Positions 1 to 8,131 of a DNA stretch of 27,001 bases are shown piece after piece. Origin of the DNA: CAZLKN01 sp964560135 (GTDB lineage: Bacteria; Actinomycetota; JAICYB01); NCBI GenBank assembly GCA_964560135.1, contig CAZLKN010000040.1, positions 1 through 27,001 of the forward strand, written 5' to 3'. Each line of letters opens with the position of its first letter. Position 1 is the first letter of the stretch. Under the pieces are notes generated by a model, which was given only the letters and a program-made list of their open reading frames with translations, was not told the DNA's origin and made no database searches. Made by a program: the position numbers and the translations under genes.

Positions 1-2357
1 TCCATGACGTCCCCGGCGATCCCGATGCTGATGGGGTCCGCCGGCGAGGGGCGGCTGTGGATGCAGATCCGGTCGGTCTCCAACTCGACCACGAGACGGT
101 GCCCCCGGTAGTGCATCTGGAAGCACAGAGCCGGCACCTCCTCGGGCAGAGCCGGATCGAACCACAGCACGTCCTCCCGGACCTCCAGCCCCGTCAGTCC
201 GCGCTGGACGAGATCGACGGTGCCGGCCATGGCCCCCAGATGGATGCCCTCGGCCGTCGTGCCACCCTGGATGTCCTCGACGTCACTTCGCAGCGCGTCT
301 ACGAACAACTCCCAGGAGCGGGGGGGATCGGACCGGGCCAGCACCCAGGAGTGGACGATGCGCGACAAGGTCGAACCGTGCGAGGTTCGCTCGAGATAGT
401 AGTCGGTGTTCCGGCGGATGTCGGTGTCGGGGGCGAAATCGTAGCCCAGCCGGTCGAACAACTCGGTGAGCTCCCCGGTGGACAGCAGGTAGAAGAGCAT
501 CAGGACGTCGGCCTGCTTCGAAGCCTTGTACCGGTTGGTGCTCTCGCCCTCGGCCTCCAGGATGCGGTCGAGGCGCTGGATGTCCCCGTACCGCTGCCGG
601 TAGCCCTCCCAGTCGAACTCCTCCAGGTTCTCGTAGCCCTCGAACTGGCTGATCACGCCATCGTGGAAGGGCACGAACATCTTCCTCGTGATCTCCTCCC
701 ACCGGTCGCATTCCTCCTGGGACAGATCCAGTTGCGTCCGGATCTCCTCGAGCTGGTGCTCGGCGAGCACCTCCTCCAGCAGCTCCAGGGTCCGGGTGAG
801 GATCCACACCACCATCACATTGGTGTAGGCGTTGTTGTCGAGCCCCGGCTCGGTCCGGTCCGGGTAGGCGTCGTGGTACTCGTCCGGACCCATCACCCCG
901 TTGATCTCGTACCGGTCCCGTGACCGGTTGTAGGTGGCGAGGCTCGACCAGAATCGTGCGATCTCGATGATCATCGGCGCCCCTCGGTGGCGCAGGAACG
1001 GCAGGTCCCGTGTCGCCTGGTAGTACTGCCAGATGTTCCAGACGATCGCGATGTTGATGTGCCGCTGCCGGTGTGAGTTGTCCGGGATCCAACGCCCCGA
1101 CCGCGGGTTCAGGTGCAGTTCCTGGCTCTCCTCGCGGCCGGTGGTTCCGCTCTGCCATGGGTACATCGCTCCCGCGTAACCGGCCTTCTTCGCCGCCCAG
1201 CGGGCCTCGCCGAGGCGCCGGGCCCGGTACTCGAGCAATGTCCGCGTGAGGACGGGGAGCCGGTAGTTCAGGAACGGGAAGATGAACAGCTCGTCCCAGA
1301 AGATGTGGCCACGGTAGGCCTCGCCGTGCAGACCGCGGGCCGGAACCCCGACATCGAGGCCGATCGAGTTCTCGGAGACCGTCTGCAGCAGATGGAAGAC
1401 GTGCAGCCGGAGGATCACCTGCGACCACGCGTCGCCGTCGAGCACGATGTCGAAGCGGCGCCACAGATGATCCCAGGCCACCACGTGGCGTTCGAGCAGT
1501 GCGTCGAACGACCCGGCGCGGCCCACATTCTCGCGGGCGTCGGCCCCCGGCTCGTAGATGGCTCGGTCCCGGGAGGTGAAGAACGTGACGATCTTCTCGA
1601 TGGTCGCCTGACCGCCCTCCTCGAGATCGAGGGAGAGCTCGTGGGCGACGTAGCCCGGCTCCTCCACGAGCCTGCGCCGCACGTCCACCACCTGGTCGTC
1701 GTGCAGCACGCGGGTCCGTGCCGCCTGCGCGACCCGGAGGTGGGAGTCACGGGTCTCCACCACGACGAAGACCGCTTCTTCGTCGACGGCTCCCTGTTCG
1801 CACGTCACCAGATGGTCGCTGCGCAGGTCCCGGTAGCGCGCCACGCCGGTGTTGCGCACCCGGGCGTCGAGGGCCGACCGTACGTCGAGGCGACCGCTCC
1901 AGTTCTCCGCGAGCACCGTCGACTCCAGGCCCGCGAGGTGCGGCTCGCGCATGTGGACGAACCGCCGCTGCGTCAGGGTCGTGACGCGTTCACCTGCATC
2001 CCGGAACCGGACGAGGCGCGTCAGAACCCCGCGGCGCAGGTCGAGTTCCTGCCGGAAGGAGAGCACGTCGACGTCACCGAGCCGGAACCACGAGCCCTCC
2101 TCGACACGGAAGGTCAACGAGAGCCAGTTGGGCATGTTCACCAGGTCCTCGTTCTCCACTGTGTGGCCGGCGATCTCCGTGCGCATCCGGTTGTAGCCCC
2201 CGGCTGCGTAGGTCCCGGGATAGTGGATGCCGTCGGCCTCCACCTCGGGAGCTGCGCCCCGGGTCGCGAAGTACCCGTTGCCCAGGGTGCACAGCGCCTC
2301 ACGGACCCCCTCGCGGTCGGGATCGAACGACTCATACAGGAGCGTCCACGTGTTCAC
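1..2357 (-). CDS. Glycoside hydrolase family 65 protein (kojibiose/trehalose/maltose phosphorylase-like), C-terminus cut by window edge
   Basis: At least 785 codons read open from a GTG at 2357 to the left edge, and only the extreme C-terminus is missing. The frame holds the GH65 signature MGPDEYH, whose Glu (E493) is the general acid of the family. It also has an RTSHGSTLS segment (H660 onward) resembling the phosphate-binding loop of GH65 phosphorylases, which favours phosphorolysis of an alpha-glucobiose to beta-glucose 1-phosphate over hydrolysis. The N-terminal beta-sandwich begins NTWTLLYESFDPD. The GTG overlaps the TGA of the upstream phosphatase (GTGA), with a GGAGG-like site a few bases before it, so the two are co-translated. 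The neighbouring beta-phosphoglucomutase domain would take the expected product. The disaccharide specificity cannot be read from sequence. The mycobacterial homologue Rv2006 carries the same domains in one chain. Confidence 0.9.
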   Translation of the reverse strand, partial: MNTWTLLYESFDPDREGVREALCTLGNGYFATRGAAPEVEADGIHYPGTYAAGGYNRMRTEIAGHTVENEDLVNMPNWLSLTFRVEEGSWFRLGDVDVLSFRQELDLRRGVLTRLVRFRDAGERVTTLTQRRFVHMREPHLAGLESTVLAENWSGRLDVRSALDARVRNTGVARYRDLRSDHLVTCEQGAVDEEAVFVVVETRDSHLRVAQAARTRVLHDDQVVDVRRRLVEEPGYVAHELSLDLEEGGQATIEKIVTFFTSRDRAIYEPGADARENVGRAGSFDALLERHVVAWDHLWRRFDIVLDGDAWSQVILRLHVFHLLQTVSENSIGLDVGVPARGLHGEAYRGHIFWDELFIFPFLNYRLPVLTRTLLEYRARRLGEARWAAKKAGYAGAMYPWQSGTTGREESQELHLNPRSGRWIPDNSHRQRHINIAIVWNIWQYYQATRDLPFLRHRGAPMIIEIARFWSSLATYNRSRDRYEINGVMGPDEYHDAYPDRTEPGLDNNAYTNVMVVWILTRTLELLEEVLAEHQLEEIRTQLDLSQEECDRWEEITRKMFVPFHDGVISQFEGYENLEEFDWEGYRQRYGDIQRLDRILEAEGESTNRYKASKQADVLMLFYLLSTGELTELFDRLGYDFAPDTDIRRNTDYYLERTSHGSTLSRIVHSWVLARSDPPRSWELFVDALRSDVEDIQGGTTAEGIHLGAMAGTVDLVQRGLTGLEVREDVLWFDPALPEEVPALCFQMHYRGHRLVVELETDRICIHSRPSPADPISIGIAGDVM

Positions 2358-3892
2358 GCCCGCACCTCCCCCAGTCGCCCGGCGAAGGTCTCCAGGAACG
2401 CTCGGGCCTCGTCGGGGTCCCGGAGTGTGTAGTGGGCCAGCGTCGGACGGTCCTCGGCCCCCACCACGATGCCCACACCGAGGTCGTGGACCTCCCGGAA
2501 CGCGTCTTCGTCGGTCTCGTCGTCGCCGATGTAGATCGGGACGACGTCCTCCCGGTCGGCGTCGAGCACCTCCAGCAGCCGGAGCAGCGCCCGGCCCTTG
2601 TCCCAGTCGATGTCCGGACGCAGCTCGAAGATCTTCTTGCCGCCGGTCTTCCGCAACTCGGCAATCCCCGCCGCCACGGTGTCCACAGCGCGCTCCACCG
2701 CCTCGACGTCGCCTTCGGCCACCTGCCGGAAGTGGACGGCGATCGCGAATCCCTTCCGCTCCAACCGCGCCCCGTCGATCCGGGCGAGCGGAGCCTCCAG
2801 CGCGATCTCCGCCCGGTCGAGCGCCGGCAGGTAATCCTGGCCGTGTTGCTCGCGCATCCCGTCGGGGCGGAGGATGTCGAAACCGTGGCTGCCGGCATAC
2901 GCGATCCCGTCCACGCCCACCATCGCTTGGACGTCGTCGAGGTCGCGTCCGCTGACCACAGCGACCGTACAGCGCCGGGCCAGGAGACGTACGGCCTCGC
3001 GCGTCTGCGCTGGGAGCAGGGCCTTCGCGGGGTCGTCGACGATGGGGGTGAGTGTGCCGTCGTAGTCCAGGAACACCACGGGTCTGCGGCCCGCGGATGC
3101 ACCGACGATGTCTGTGACCTTCTCGAGAGCGGACGGGAGCCCGGTCAGACTCTCCGCCACACGGACCTCCGACAGATCGCTCACGACCACGTCGGCTCCA
3201 GCCTGCCACAGGTCGCCGGGGTGGCCGGTCCGGTCGACACCGATCACGAGTCCGAACGCCCCGCGGCGCCCGGCCTCCACCCCCGCGATAGCGTCCTCGA
3301 CGATCGCGGACCTGGCGGGCGCCACTCCGAGCTTGCGGGCGGCCTCGAGGAAGACCGCCGGATCCGGCTTGCCCGGCAGTCCGAGCCGTTCGGCGTCGAC
3401 ACCGTCGACCTTGGCGGCGAAGAGATCGGCGAGTCCCGCGCTCACGAGGACCTCCCGCACGTTCCGGCTCGCGGAGATCAGCGCTGTGGCCACACCCATC
3501 CGACCCAGCCGCCGGACCAGGCGCACCGTGGAGGGGTACGACTCGGCCCCCTGCTCACGCAGCACGTCGAGGAAGCGGGCGTTCTTGCGGTTCCCGAGAC
3601 CGCAGACCGTCTCCCGGTTGGGCGGATCGGACGGATCGCCTTCGGGCAGCGTGATCCCGCGCGACGCAAGGAAGCCACGGACGCCGTCGTAGCGCGGCTT
3701 GCCGTCGACGTATCGGCGGTAGTCGGCCTCGCCGAACTCTGCCGTGTCGCCACGGGAGCGGAGGAACCCGTCGAACAGGTCCTTCCAGGCGGCGGCGTGC
3801 ACGGATGCGGTGTCGGTGACCACGCCGTCCATGTCGAAGATCACCGCGTCGAGACGCCGCGGGTCGAGAACGCGCTTCCCATCATCCTGCAT
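2354..3892 (-). CDS. Beta-phosphoglucomutase-like HAD fused to trehalose-6-phosphate phosphatase
   Basis: 512 residues with two HAD phosphatase-fold halves. Residues about 14-245 are beta-phosphoglucomutase-like: DMDGVVTDTA with D20 and D22, the H-AAWK cap-side motif, S140, GKPDP with K175, and E199-D200. Residues about 270-505 are OtsB-like: FLDYDGTLTP with D276 and D278, VSGRD, GSHGFD and GDDETDED (456-463). The first half should convert beta-glucose 1-phosphate to glucose 6-phosphate and the second should dephosphorylate trehalose 6-phosphate, both in the cytoplasm. AGGAGGG lies 7 bases before the ATG. Its stop overlaps the GH65 start. The arrangement equals the first two-thirds of mycobacterial Rv2006 (OtsB1). 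That family knowledge is recalled, and phosphatase activity of OtsB1-type proteins is not certain. Confidence 0.9.
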   Translation of the reverse strand: MQDDGKRVLDPRRLDAVIFDMDGVVTDTASVHAAAWKDLFDGFLRSRGDTAEFGEADYRRYVDGKPRYDGVRGFLASRGITLPEGDPSDPPNRETVCGLGNRKNARFLDVLREQGAESYPSTVRLVRRLGRMGVATALISASRNVREVLVSAGLADLFAAKVDGVDAERLGLPGKPDPAVFLEAARKLGVAPARSAIVEDAIAGVEAGRRGAFGLVIGVDRTGHPGDLWQAGADVVVSDLSEVRVAESLTGLPSALEKVTDIVGASAGRRPVVFLDYDGTLTPIVDDPAKALLPAQTREAVRLLARRCTVAVVSGRDLDDVQAMVGVDGIAYAGSHGFDILRPDGMREQHGQDYLPALDRAEIALEAPLARIDGARLERKGFAIAVHFRQVAEGDVEAVERAVDTVAAGIAELRKTGGKKIFELRPDIDWDKGRALLRLLEVLDADREDVVPIYIGDDETDEDAFREVHDLGVGIVVGAEDRPTLAHYTLRDPDEARAFLETFAGRLGEVRA

Positions 3893-3963
3893 CCCCGTTC
3901 CCTCCTACCCATCTCGGATGCCCGGGACACGACAGCGCCACGCAGCCCGACCCGCGGTCGTGG

Positions 3964-3969
3964 GAACAT
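3964..3969 (+). promoter_or_regulatory. Possible weak -10 element of hemQ
   Basis: GAACAT lies exactly 6 bases before the hemQ ATG, the same distance as the better TANNNT hexamers before other genes here. It keeps only the A at position 2 and T at position 6. It may give a leaderless transcript, but the match is poor. No other TANNNT lies in the 83-base divergent gap. Confidence 0.2.
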
Positions 3970-3975
3970 GACGGC

Positions 3976-4647
3976 ATGAGCAACGTGACCTACGCCTACT
4001 ATCCCGCCTTCCGCCGCACGGCTGCCCTCGACGGCATCGACGACGTCGGCGCCCGGCAACTCGCCGGCGAGGTCGAGGAGTTGTTCGCCAAGCACGCCGA
4101 GCGCGTCCGGGTCCGCGGCACCTACTCCGGGGTGGGATTCCGTCCGGACGCGGACCTGTTGTGTTGGTGGCTCGCCGACCATCCGGACGACCTCCAGGAC
4201 CTGCTGGTGGCTTTCCGGCGGACCCGGCTGGGACGCGGACTCGAGCTCACCCACACCTTCCTAGGCGTCGTGCGCCCCGCGGAGTTCAACCCCGACCACC
4301 TCCCGGCGTTCCTGCGGGGCGAGGAACCGAAGCACTACCTGTCGGTCTACCCTTTCGTGCGCAGCGTCGACTGGTACCTGCTCCCGCGTGAGGAGCGCGC
4401 GAAGCTGCTGGCGGACCACGGACGGATGGGCCGCGAGTTCCCCGACGTGGCTCCCAACACCACCTCGAACTTCGGGATCGGCGACTGGGAATGGATCCTG
4501 GCCTTCGAGGCCGATGCGCTGGAGCGGATCACCGACTGCATCCGGCGGCTGCGCGAGGCCGAGGCCCGCCGCTATACGAAACTCGACGTCCCCTTCGTGG
4601 TGGGAATCCGCAAGGAGCTCACCGAGGCGATCGCCGACCTCGTGTAA
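3976..4647 (+). CDS. hemQ: Coproheme decarboxylase HemQ/ChdC
   Basis: A 223-residue chlorite-dismutase-family protein that performs the last step of the coproporphyrin-dependent heme pathway, oxidative decarboxylation of coproheme to heme b in the cytoplasm. Visible residues fit the actinobacterial subgroup: Y125 in YPFVRS (catalytic tyrosine), H148 in ADHGRMG (proximal heme ligand), H108 in NPDHLP (distal base) and W173. Their spacing equals that of Y135, H158, H118 and W183 as I recall them from the Corynebacterium diphtheriae enzyme. The ATG at 3976 is chosen because an ATG at 3968 hits a stop after three codons. The gene stands alone, divergent from the phosphatase and convergent with the nitroreductase 4 bases away. 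No other heme genes of this pathway are in the window. Confidence 0.93.
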   Translation: MSNVTYAYYPAFRRTAALDGIDDVGARQLAGEVEELFAKHAERVRVRGTYSGVGFRPDADLLCWWLADHPDDLQDLLVAFRRTRLGRGLELTHTFLGVVRPAEFNPDHLPAFLRGEEPKHYLSVYPFVRSVDWYLLPREERAKLLADHGRMGREFPDVAPNTTSNFGIGDWEWILAFEADALERITDCIRRLREAEARRYTKLDVPFVVGIRKELTEAIADLV

Positions 4648-4651
4648 GCGC

Positions 4652-5212
4652 TCAGTCCCAGCCGACCCAGCGGGTCTTCTCCGACGCCGGGGCGCGGGGC
4701 GTCAGCGAACGGTCGGCCTCCGGATGGCCGAGGTATACGAGGCCCACGACCTTCTCGCCGTCCTCGAGTCCGAGGTGCCCACCGACCGCAGGATGGTAGG
4801 CGACGGTGCCCGTCCGCAGCATCGCGCCGAGGCCCTTCGCATGAGCGGCGAGGAGCAGGTTCTGCAGCGCCATCCCCGTGGACACGATCTCCTCCTGCTC
4901 GATCACGCCCTCCTTGTCGGACGGGATACAGGTGACGGCGATGACGACCGGGGCCCGGCCGACCTTCGTCCGGGCGGTCTGCATCGCCTCATCCGCGGAT
5001 GTCCCCTGCTCCGTCGACTCCTGGGCCATGGCCGCAGCGAGGCGCTCCAGCCCCTCGCCGGTGAGCACGTGGAAGCGCCACGGCTCGGTCAGGTGGTGGG
5101 TGGGAGCTCGGACGGCACACTCCAGCAGCTCGGTGATCGCCTCGCGGCTCGGCCGATCCGCCTTCACGCGGGGGATCATGCGCCGGGTACGGATCGCCTC
5201 GAGCGCGTCCAT
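4652..5212 (-). CDS. Nitroreductase family FMN oxidoreductase (YdjA-like)
   Basis: 186 residues with the nitroreductase fold. The N-terminal AIRTRRMIPR is the usual phosphate-contacting Arg cluster for FMN, APTHHLTEPWRFHVL is the flavin-site segment, and the chain ends VGLVYLGHPE. The APTHHLTEPWRF form resembles the short YdjA branch of single-domain nitroreductases. It should reduce nitro or quinone-like compounds with NAD(P)H, but the physiological substrate is unknown. Its ATG follows the UPF0182 stop after 2 bases, so it is the last gene of that operon. The functional link to UPF0182 is not evident. Confidence 0.88.
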   Translation of the reverse strand: MDALEAIRTRRMIPRVKADRPSREAITELLECAVRAPTHHLTEPWRFHVLTGEGLERLAAAMAQESTEQGTSADEAMQTARTKVGRAPVVIAVTCIPSDKEGVIEQEEIVSTGMALQNLLLAAHAKGLGAMLRTGTVAYHPAVGGHLGLEDGEKVVGLVYLGHPEADRSLTPRAPASEKTRWVGWD

Positions 5213-5214
5213 CC

Positions 5215-8055
5215 TCAGGCTCCAGAGGTCCGCTGCCTGGCTTCCTCCACCGCGGAGCGACCCTCCTCGTTCTGACGCTGGTACTCGGCGAGATCGCCGC
5301 GCCGCAGTGCCTCGTCGGCACGGCGGAAATGGTCCGAGGCGCGTTCGAGCATCTGGGCGACGTCCTCGTCGCCGGGCCCTGGTGTGGCATCGGGTTCCTC
5401 GGTGACCGGTGGCAGATCCTCCGGGTCGGTCGGGTCGACGGCGATCTCCCGCCCGGCCATGGCGGCCTCGAGCGACGCCTCCACCGTCGACTCGAAGCCG
5501 ATCCGGTCATCGATCACCACGATCACGCGCCGCAGCTCCGGAATCGCGAGGGCAGCCCGCTCGGCCTGAAGGTAGACGGGCTGCACATAGATCAGCGAAT
5601 TGCCGATCGGGATCACGAACAGGCCTCCCTGGACCACACTCGATCCGGCCCTGGACCACAGCGTGAACTGCTGGGAGATCGCATCGTTCTGGTCGATCCG
5701 TGCGGCGATCGTCTCCGGCCCGTCGATCGACGTCCCGCGTGGGAACGAGAACGCCACCACCTCGCCGTAGGCCTCACCGTCCATGCGGGCCGCCATCCAA
5801 CCGTTGAGGATCGGACGGTCCTTCGGCGTGAAGGGCAGCATGAGGACGAACTCCTCGCGCTCCTCCCCCGGCACCTTCATCACGACGTAGTAGGGCTCGA
5901 GCATGACGCGCGCGGCTTCGGTCGAGTGCACGGGATCGCGGGGGATGTCCCACACGTCGTCCTGCTGGTACACGCGCTGCGGCTCCAACATGTGGTAGAC
6001 GCGGTACTGCCACGCCTGCACCATGAACAGGTCCTCGGGATAACGGATGTGCGCGCGGAGACCGTCCGGCATCTCCTCTTCGGCCGTGAACAGGTCGGGG
6101 AACGCCGCCTGGTAGGTCGCGGCGATCGCGTCGTCCGGCTCCATCAGGTAGAAGTCCATCGTGCCGTCGTAGGCATTCACGATGACCTTCACCGAGTTGC
6201 GCATGTAGTTGATGTTGCCCGCCTGCTCCGGGCCGAAGATCTGCTCGAGACGCAGGCTCTCCGCGTAGGGGTAGCGGTCGCTGGTCGTGTAGGCGTCCAG
6301 GATCCAGTACAGGCGGTCGTCGGCCACCACGATGTAGGGATCCCGGTCGTAGGTCAGGAACGGCGCGACGGCCTCGGCCCGCTCCACGATGTTGCGACGC
6401 ATCAGGATCCGGGACTCCGGCGTGATGAAGCCGGAGATGAGCATGTTCGTGTCGCGGAACCGCCATGCGAACGCCGCGCGACGCAGGATGTTCGCGACCT
6501 CGATCCCGCCTTCACCGTCGTAGTGCGTGGTCTGGAGTTCGTCGTCGGCGATCGGGTACTCGATCTCCGGCTGGTCGGTGTTCGCCACCACGTACTCGCT
6601 GACGTTCTCCCCGTAGTAGATCCCGCCGCGCCCCTCCTCAGGGAGCACCTCGTCGACCCCCCGAGGGGGTAGATCGCGGACCACGAACTCGGGCTGCCCT
6701 TCGGGGGTCAGCGAGTTCGCGGGGTTCGCCACGACGCCGTAGCCGTGCGTGTAGGTGAGCCGCAGGTTCACCCAGTTCTGGGCGTCGGGACTCAGACCGG
6801 ACGGGTCGACCTCACGTGCGGAAGCCATCACCTGGGTCAGCCGGCCGTCGATCTCGTAGCGGGTCACGTCCACGTCCTGGAAGGCGTAGTAGGGACGGAT
6901 GGCCTGCAGGCGCTGGTAGGTGGGCTCCAGCACCCGGGGGTCCCAGATGCGCAAGTTGTCGATCGTCCCCCGGTTCTCCTCGATGACCTCCGGACTCGGG
7001 TCCTCTTCGGCCGGGAAACTTCGCACCTGGAACCGGTCGAGCCCGAACGCGCTTCGCGTCATCTCGATGTTGCGTTCGATGAACGGCGCCTCCCGCTCCG
7101 ACTCGGCGGGGAGCACCGAGAACCGCTGGACGGCCGCCGGTACCAGCGCTCCGAGCACCAGGGAGGCGAAAGCCCAGATGGCCACTGCGGCACCGGGCAG
7201 CAGCCAACCGCGGAACCGGAGATTGACGAACAGGATCACCGCCGCCACGACGGCGATGATCACGAGCAGCCGCAGGGCCGGCAGCTGGGCGTTCACGTCC
7301 GTGTAGGTCGCGCCCTCGACCGGTCCCCGGGTGGAGTACACGAGCTCGAACTGGTCGAGGCGGTAGGACCAGGCCTTCAGGAGCGCGAAGACACCGAGGA
7401 GCACCGACAGGTGCACCTTCACGACGTTCGCGACGCGGACGCGGTTGGGCTCGGGCTCGATCGATCCGCTGAGCAGATGCGCAGCTGCGGCGAGGAAGAT
7501 CGAGACGACCAGGACCCCGAACGCCCACGACAGGATGGTCCGCTGGAAGGGGATCTCGAAGGTGAAGAAGGCGACGTCGCGCCCGAACTCCGGGTCCTGG
7601 ACGCCGAAGGGACGTGCATTGCGCCACAGCAGCACCCGGTCCCAGGCGGTCGACGTGGACAGCCCGGTGAGCAGTCCGACCACGGCCGCGGCTGCGATGT
7701 TCAACCACGTGGCATGGGGACGGAACATCGACCGGTACTGCTCGGCGATGTCGGTCGTCGGAGCGGCGGCGAGCCGATAGCGCGGAGCGGAGCGCCGGGC
7801 CACCTCGAGGTTCGCCAGGATGATCAATGCGGCGCCGAGCCCGGCGACCACACCCACGCCGACCTGCGTGTAGAAGATCGTCCAGAACACGCCCGTGAGC
7901 TCGACCTCACCGAACCACAGCAGCTCCGTATAGAACTGGACGAGGCTTCCGAAGGAGATCAGCACCAGGAACACGACGCCGCCGACGATGATCCAGCGGC
8001 GCGGAACCCGTCGTTGGGCCCTCGGTGCAGGCGTTCTTCCTGGCTGTCCGGTCAC
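5215..8055 (-). CDS. UPF0182 family large membrane protein (Rv3193c-like)
   Basis: 946 residues starting with GTG. Seven membrane segments can be seen at about 21-41, 59-82, 117-134, 173-194, 211-229, 261-278 and 285-309. A large domain of about 550 residues follows, predicted outside the membrane (for example DRDPYIVVADDRLYWILDAY), then a Pro/Asp-rich linker and a charged helical tail (about 890-946). Length and layout match the UPF0182 family found across actinobacteria and cyanobacteria. Its biochemical role is not established. In mycobacteria it lies next to the PDZ/Lon-like gene; here a histidine kinase lies between them. A TATGGT hexamer upstream may give it its own promoter besides read-through from the kinase. 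Confidence 0.93.
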   Translation of the reverse strand: MTGQPGRTPAPRAQRRVPRRWIIVGGVVFLVLISFGSLVQFYTELLWFGEVELTGVFWTIFYTQVGVGVVAGLGAALIILANLEVARRSAPRYRLAAAPTTDIAEQYRSMFRPHATWLNIAAAAVVGLLTGLSTSTAWDRVLLWRNARPFGVQDPEFGRDVAFFTFEIPFQRTILSWAFGVLVVSIFLAAAAHLLSGSIEPEPNRVRVANVVKVHLSVLLGVFALLKAWSYRLDQFELVYSTRGPVEGATYTDVNAQLPALRLLVIIAVVAAVILFVNLRFRGWLLPGAAVAIWAFASLVLGALVPAAVQRFSVLPAESEREAPFIERNIEMTRSAFGLDRFQVRSFPAEEDPSPEVIEENRGTIDNLRIWDPRVLEPTYQRLQAIRPYYAFQDVDVTRYEIDGRLTQVMASAREVDPSGLSPDAQNWVNLRLTYTHGYGVVANPANSLTPEGQPEFVVRDLPPRGVDEVLPEEGRGGIYYGENVSEYVVANTDQPEIEYPIADDELQTTHYDGEGGIEVANILRRAAFAWRFRDTNMLISGFITPESRILMRRNIVERAEAVAPFLTYDRDPYIVVADDRLYWILDAYTTSDRYPYAESLRLEQIFGPEQAGNINYMRNSVKVIVNAYDGTMDFYLMEPDDAIAATYQAAFPDLFTAEEEMPDGLRAHIRYPEDLFMVQAWQYRVYHMLEPQRVYQQDDVWDIPRDPVHSTEAARVMLEPYYVVMKVPGEEREEFVLMLPFTPKDRPILNGWMAARMDGEAYGEVVAFSFPRGTSIDGPETIAARIDQNDAISQQFTLWSRAGSSVVQGGLFVIPIGNSLIYVQPVYLQAERAALAIPELRRVIVVIDDRIGFESTVEASLEAAMAGREIAVDPTDPEDLPPVTEEPDATPGPGDEDVAQMLERASDHFRRADEALRRGDLAEYQRQNEEGRSAVEEARQRTSGA

Positions 8056-8091
8056 GACCTCGTTCCAGGTTCGGGGGACGGGATCCAGGTA

Positions 8092-8097
8092 ACCATA
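8092..8097 (-). promoter_or_regulatory. Possible -10 hexamer for UPF0182 gene
   Basis: TATGGT on the minus strand, 36 bases before the UPF0182 GTG and within the 76-base gap behind the kinase gene. It fits the actinobacterial TANNNT pattern. No convincing -35 is seen. A GAGG just before the GTG could serve as ribosome site. Confidence 0.35.
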
Positions 8098-8131
8098 CCG
8101 GGTCCGGAACTACTTCGCCCAGAACGTGGGA

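Noticed and set aside
2432..3979. Open frame of about 515 codons on the plus strand opposite the phosphatase fusion
   Set aside because: Antisense shadow; HAD motifs on the minus strand explain the coding signal.
6656..6670. ACCCCC-CGA-GGGGGT inverted repeat inside the UPF0182 gene
   Set aside because: Encodes an ordinary LPPRG segment in frame; likely chance in GC-rich coding sequence.
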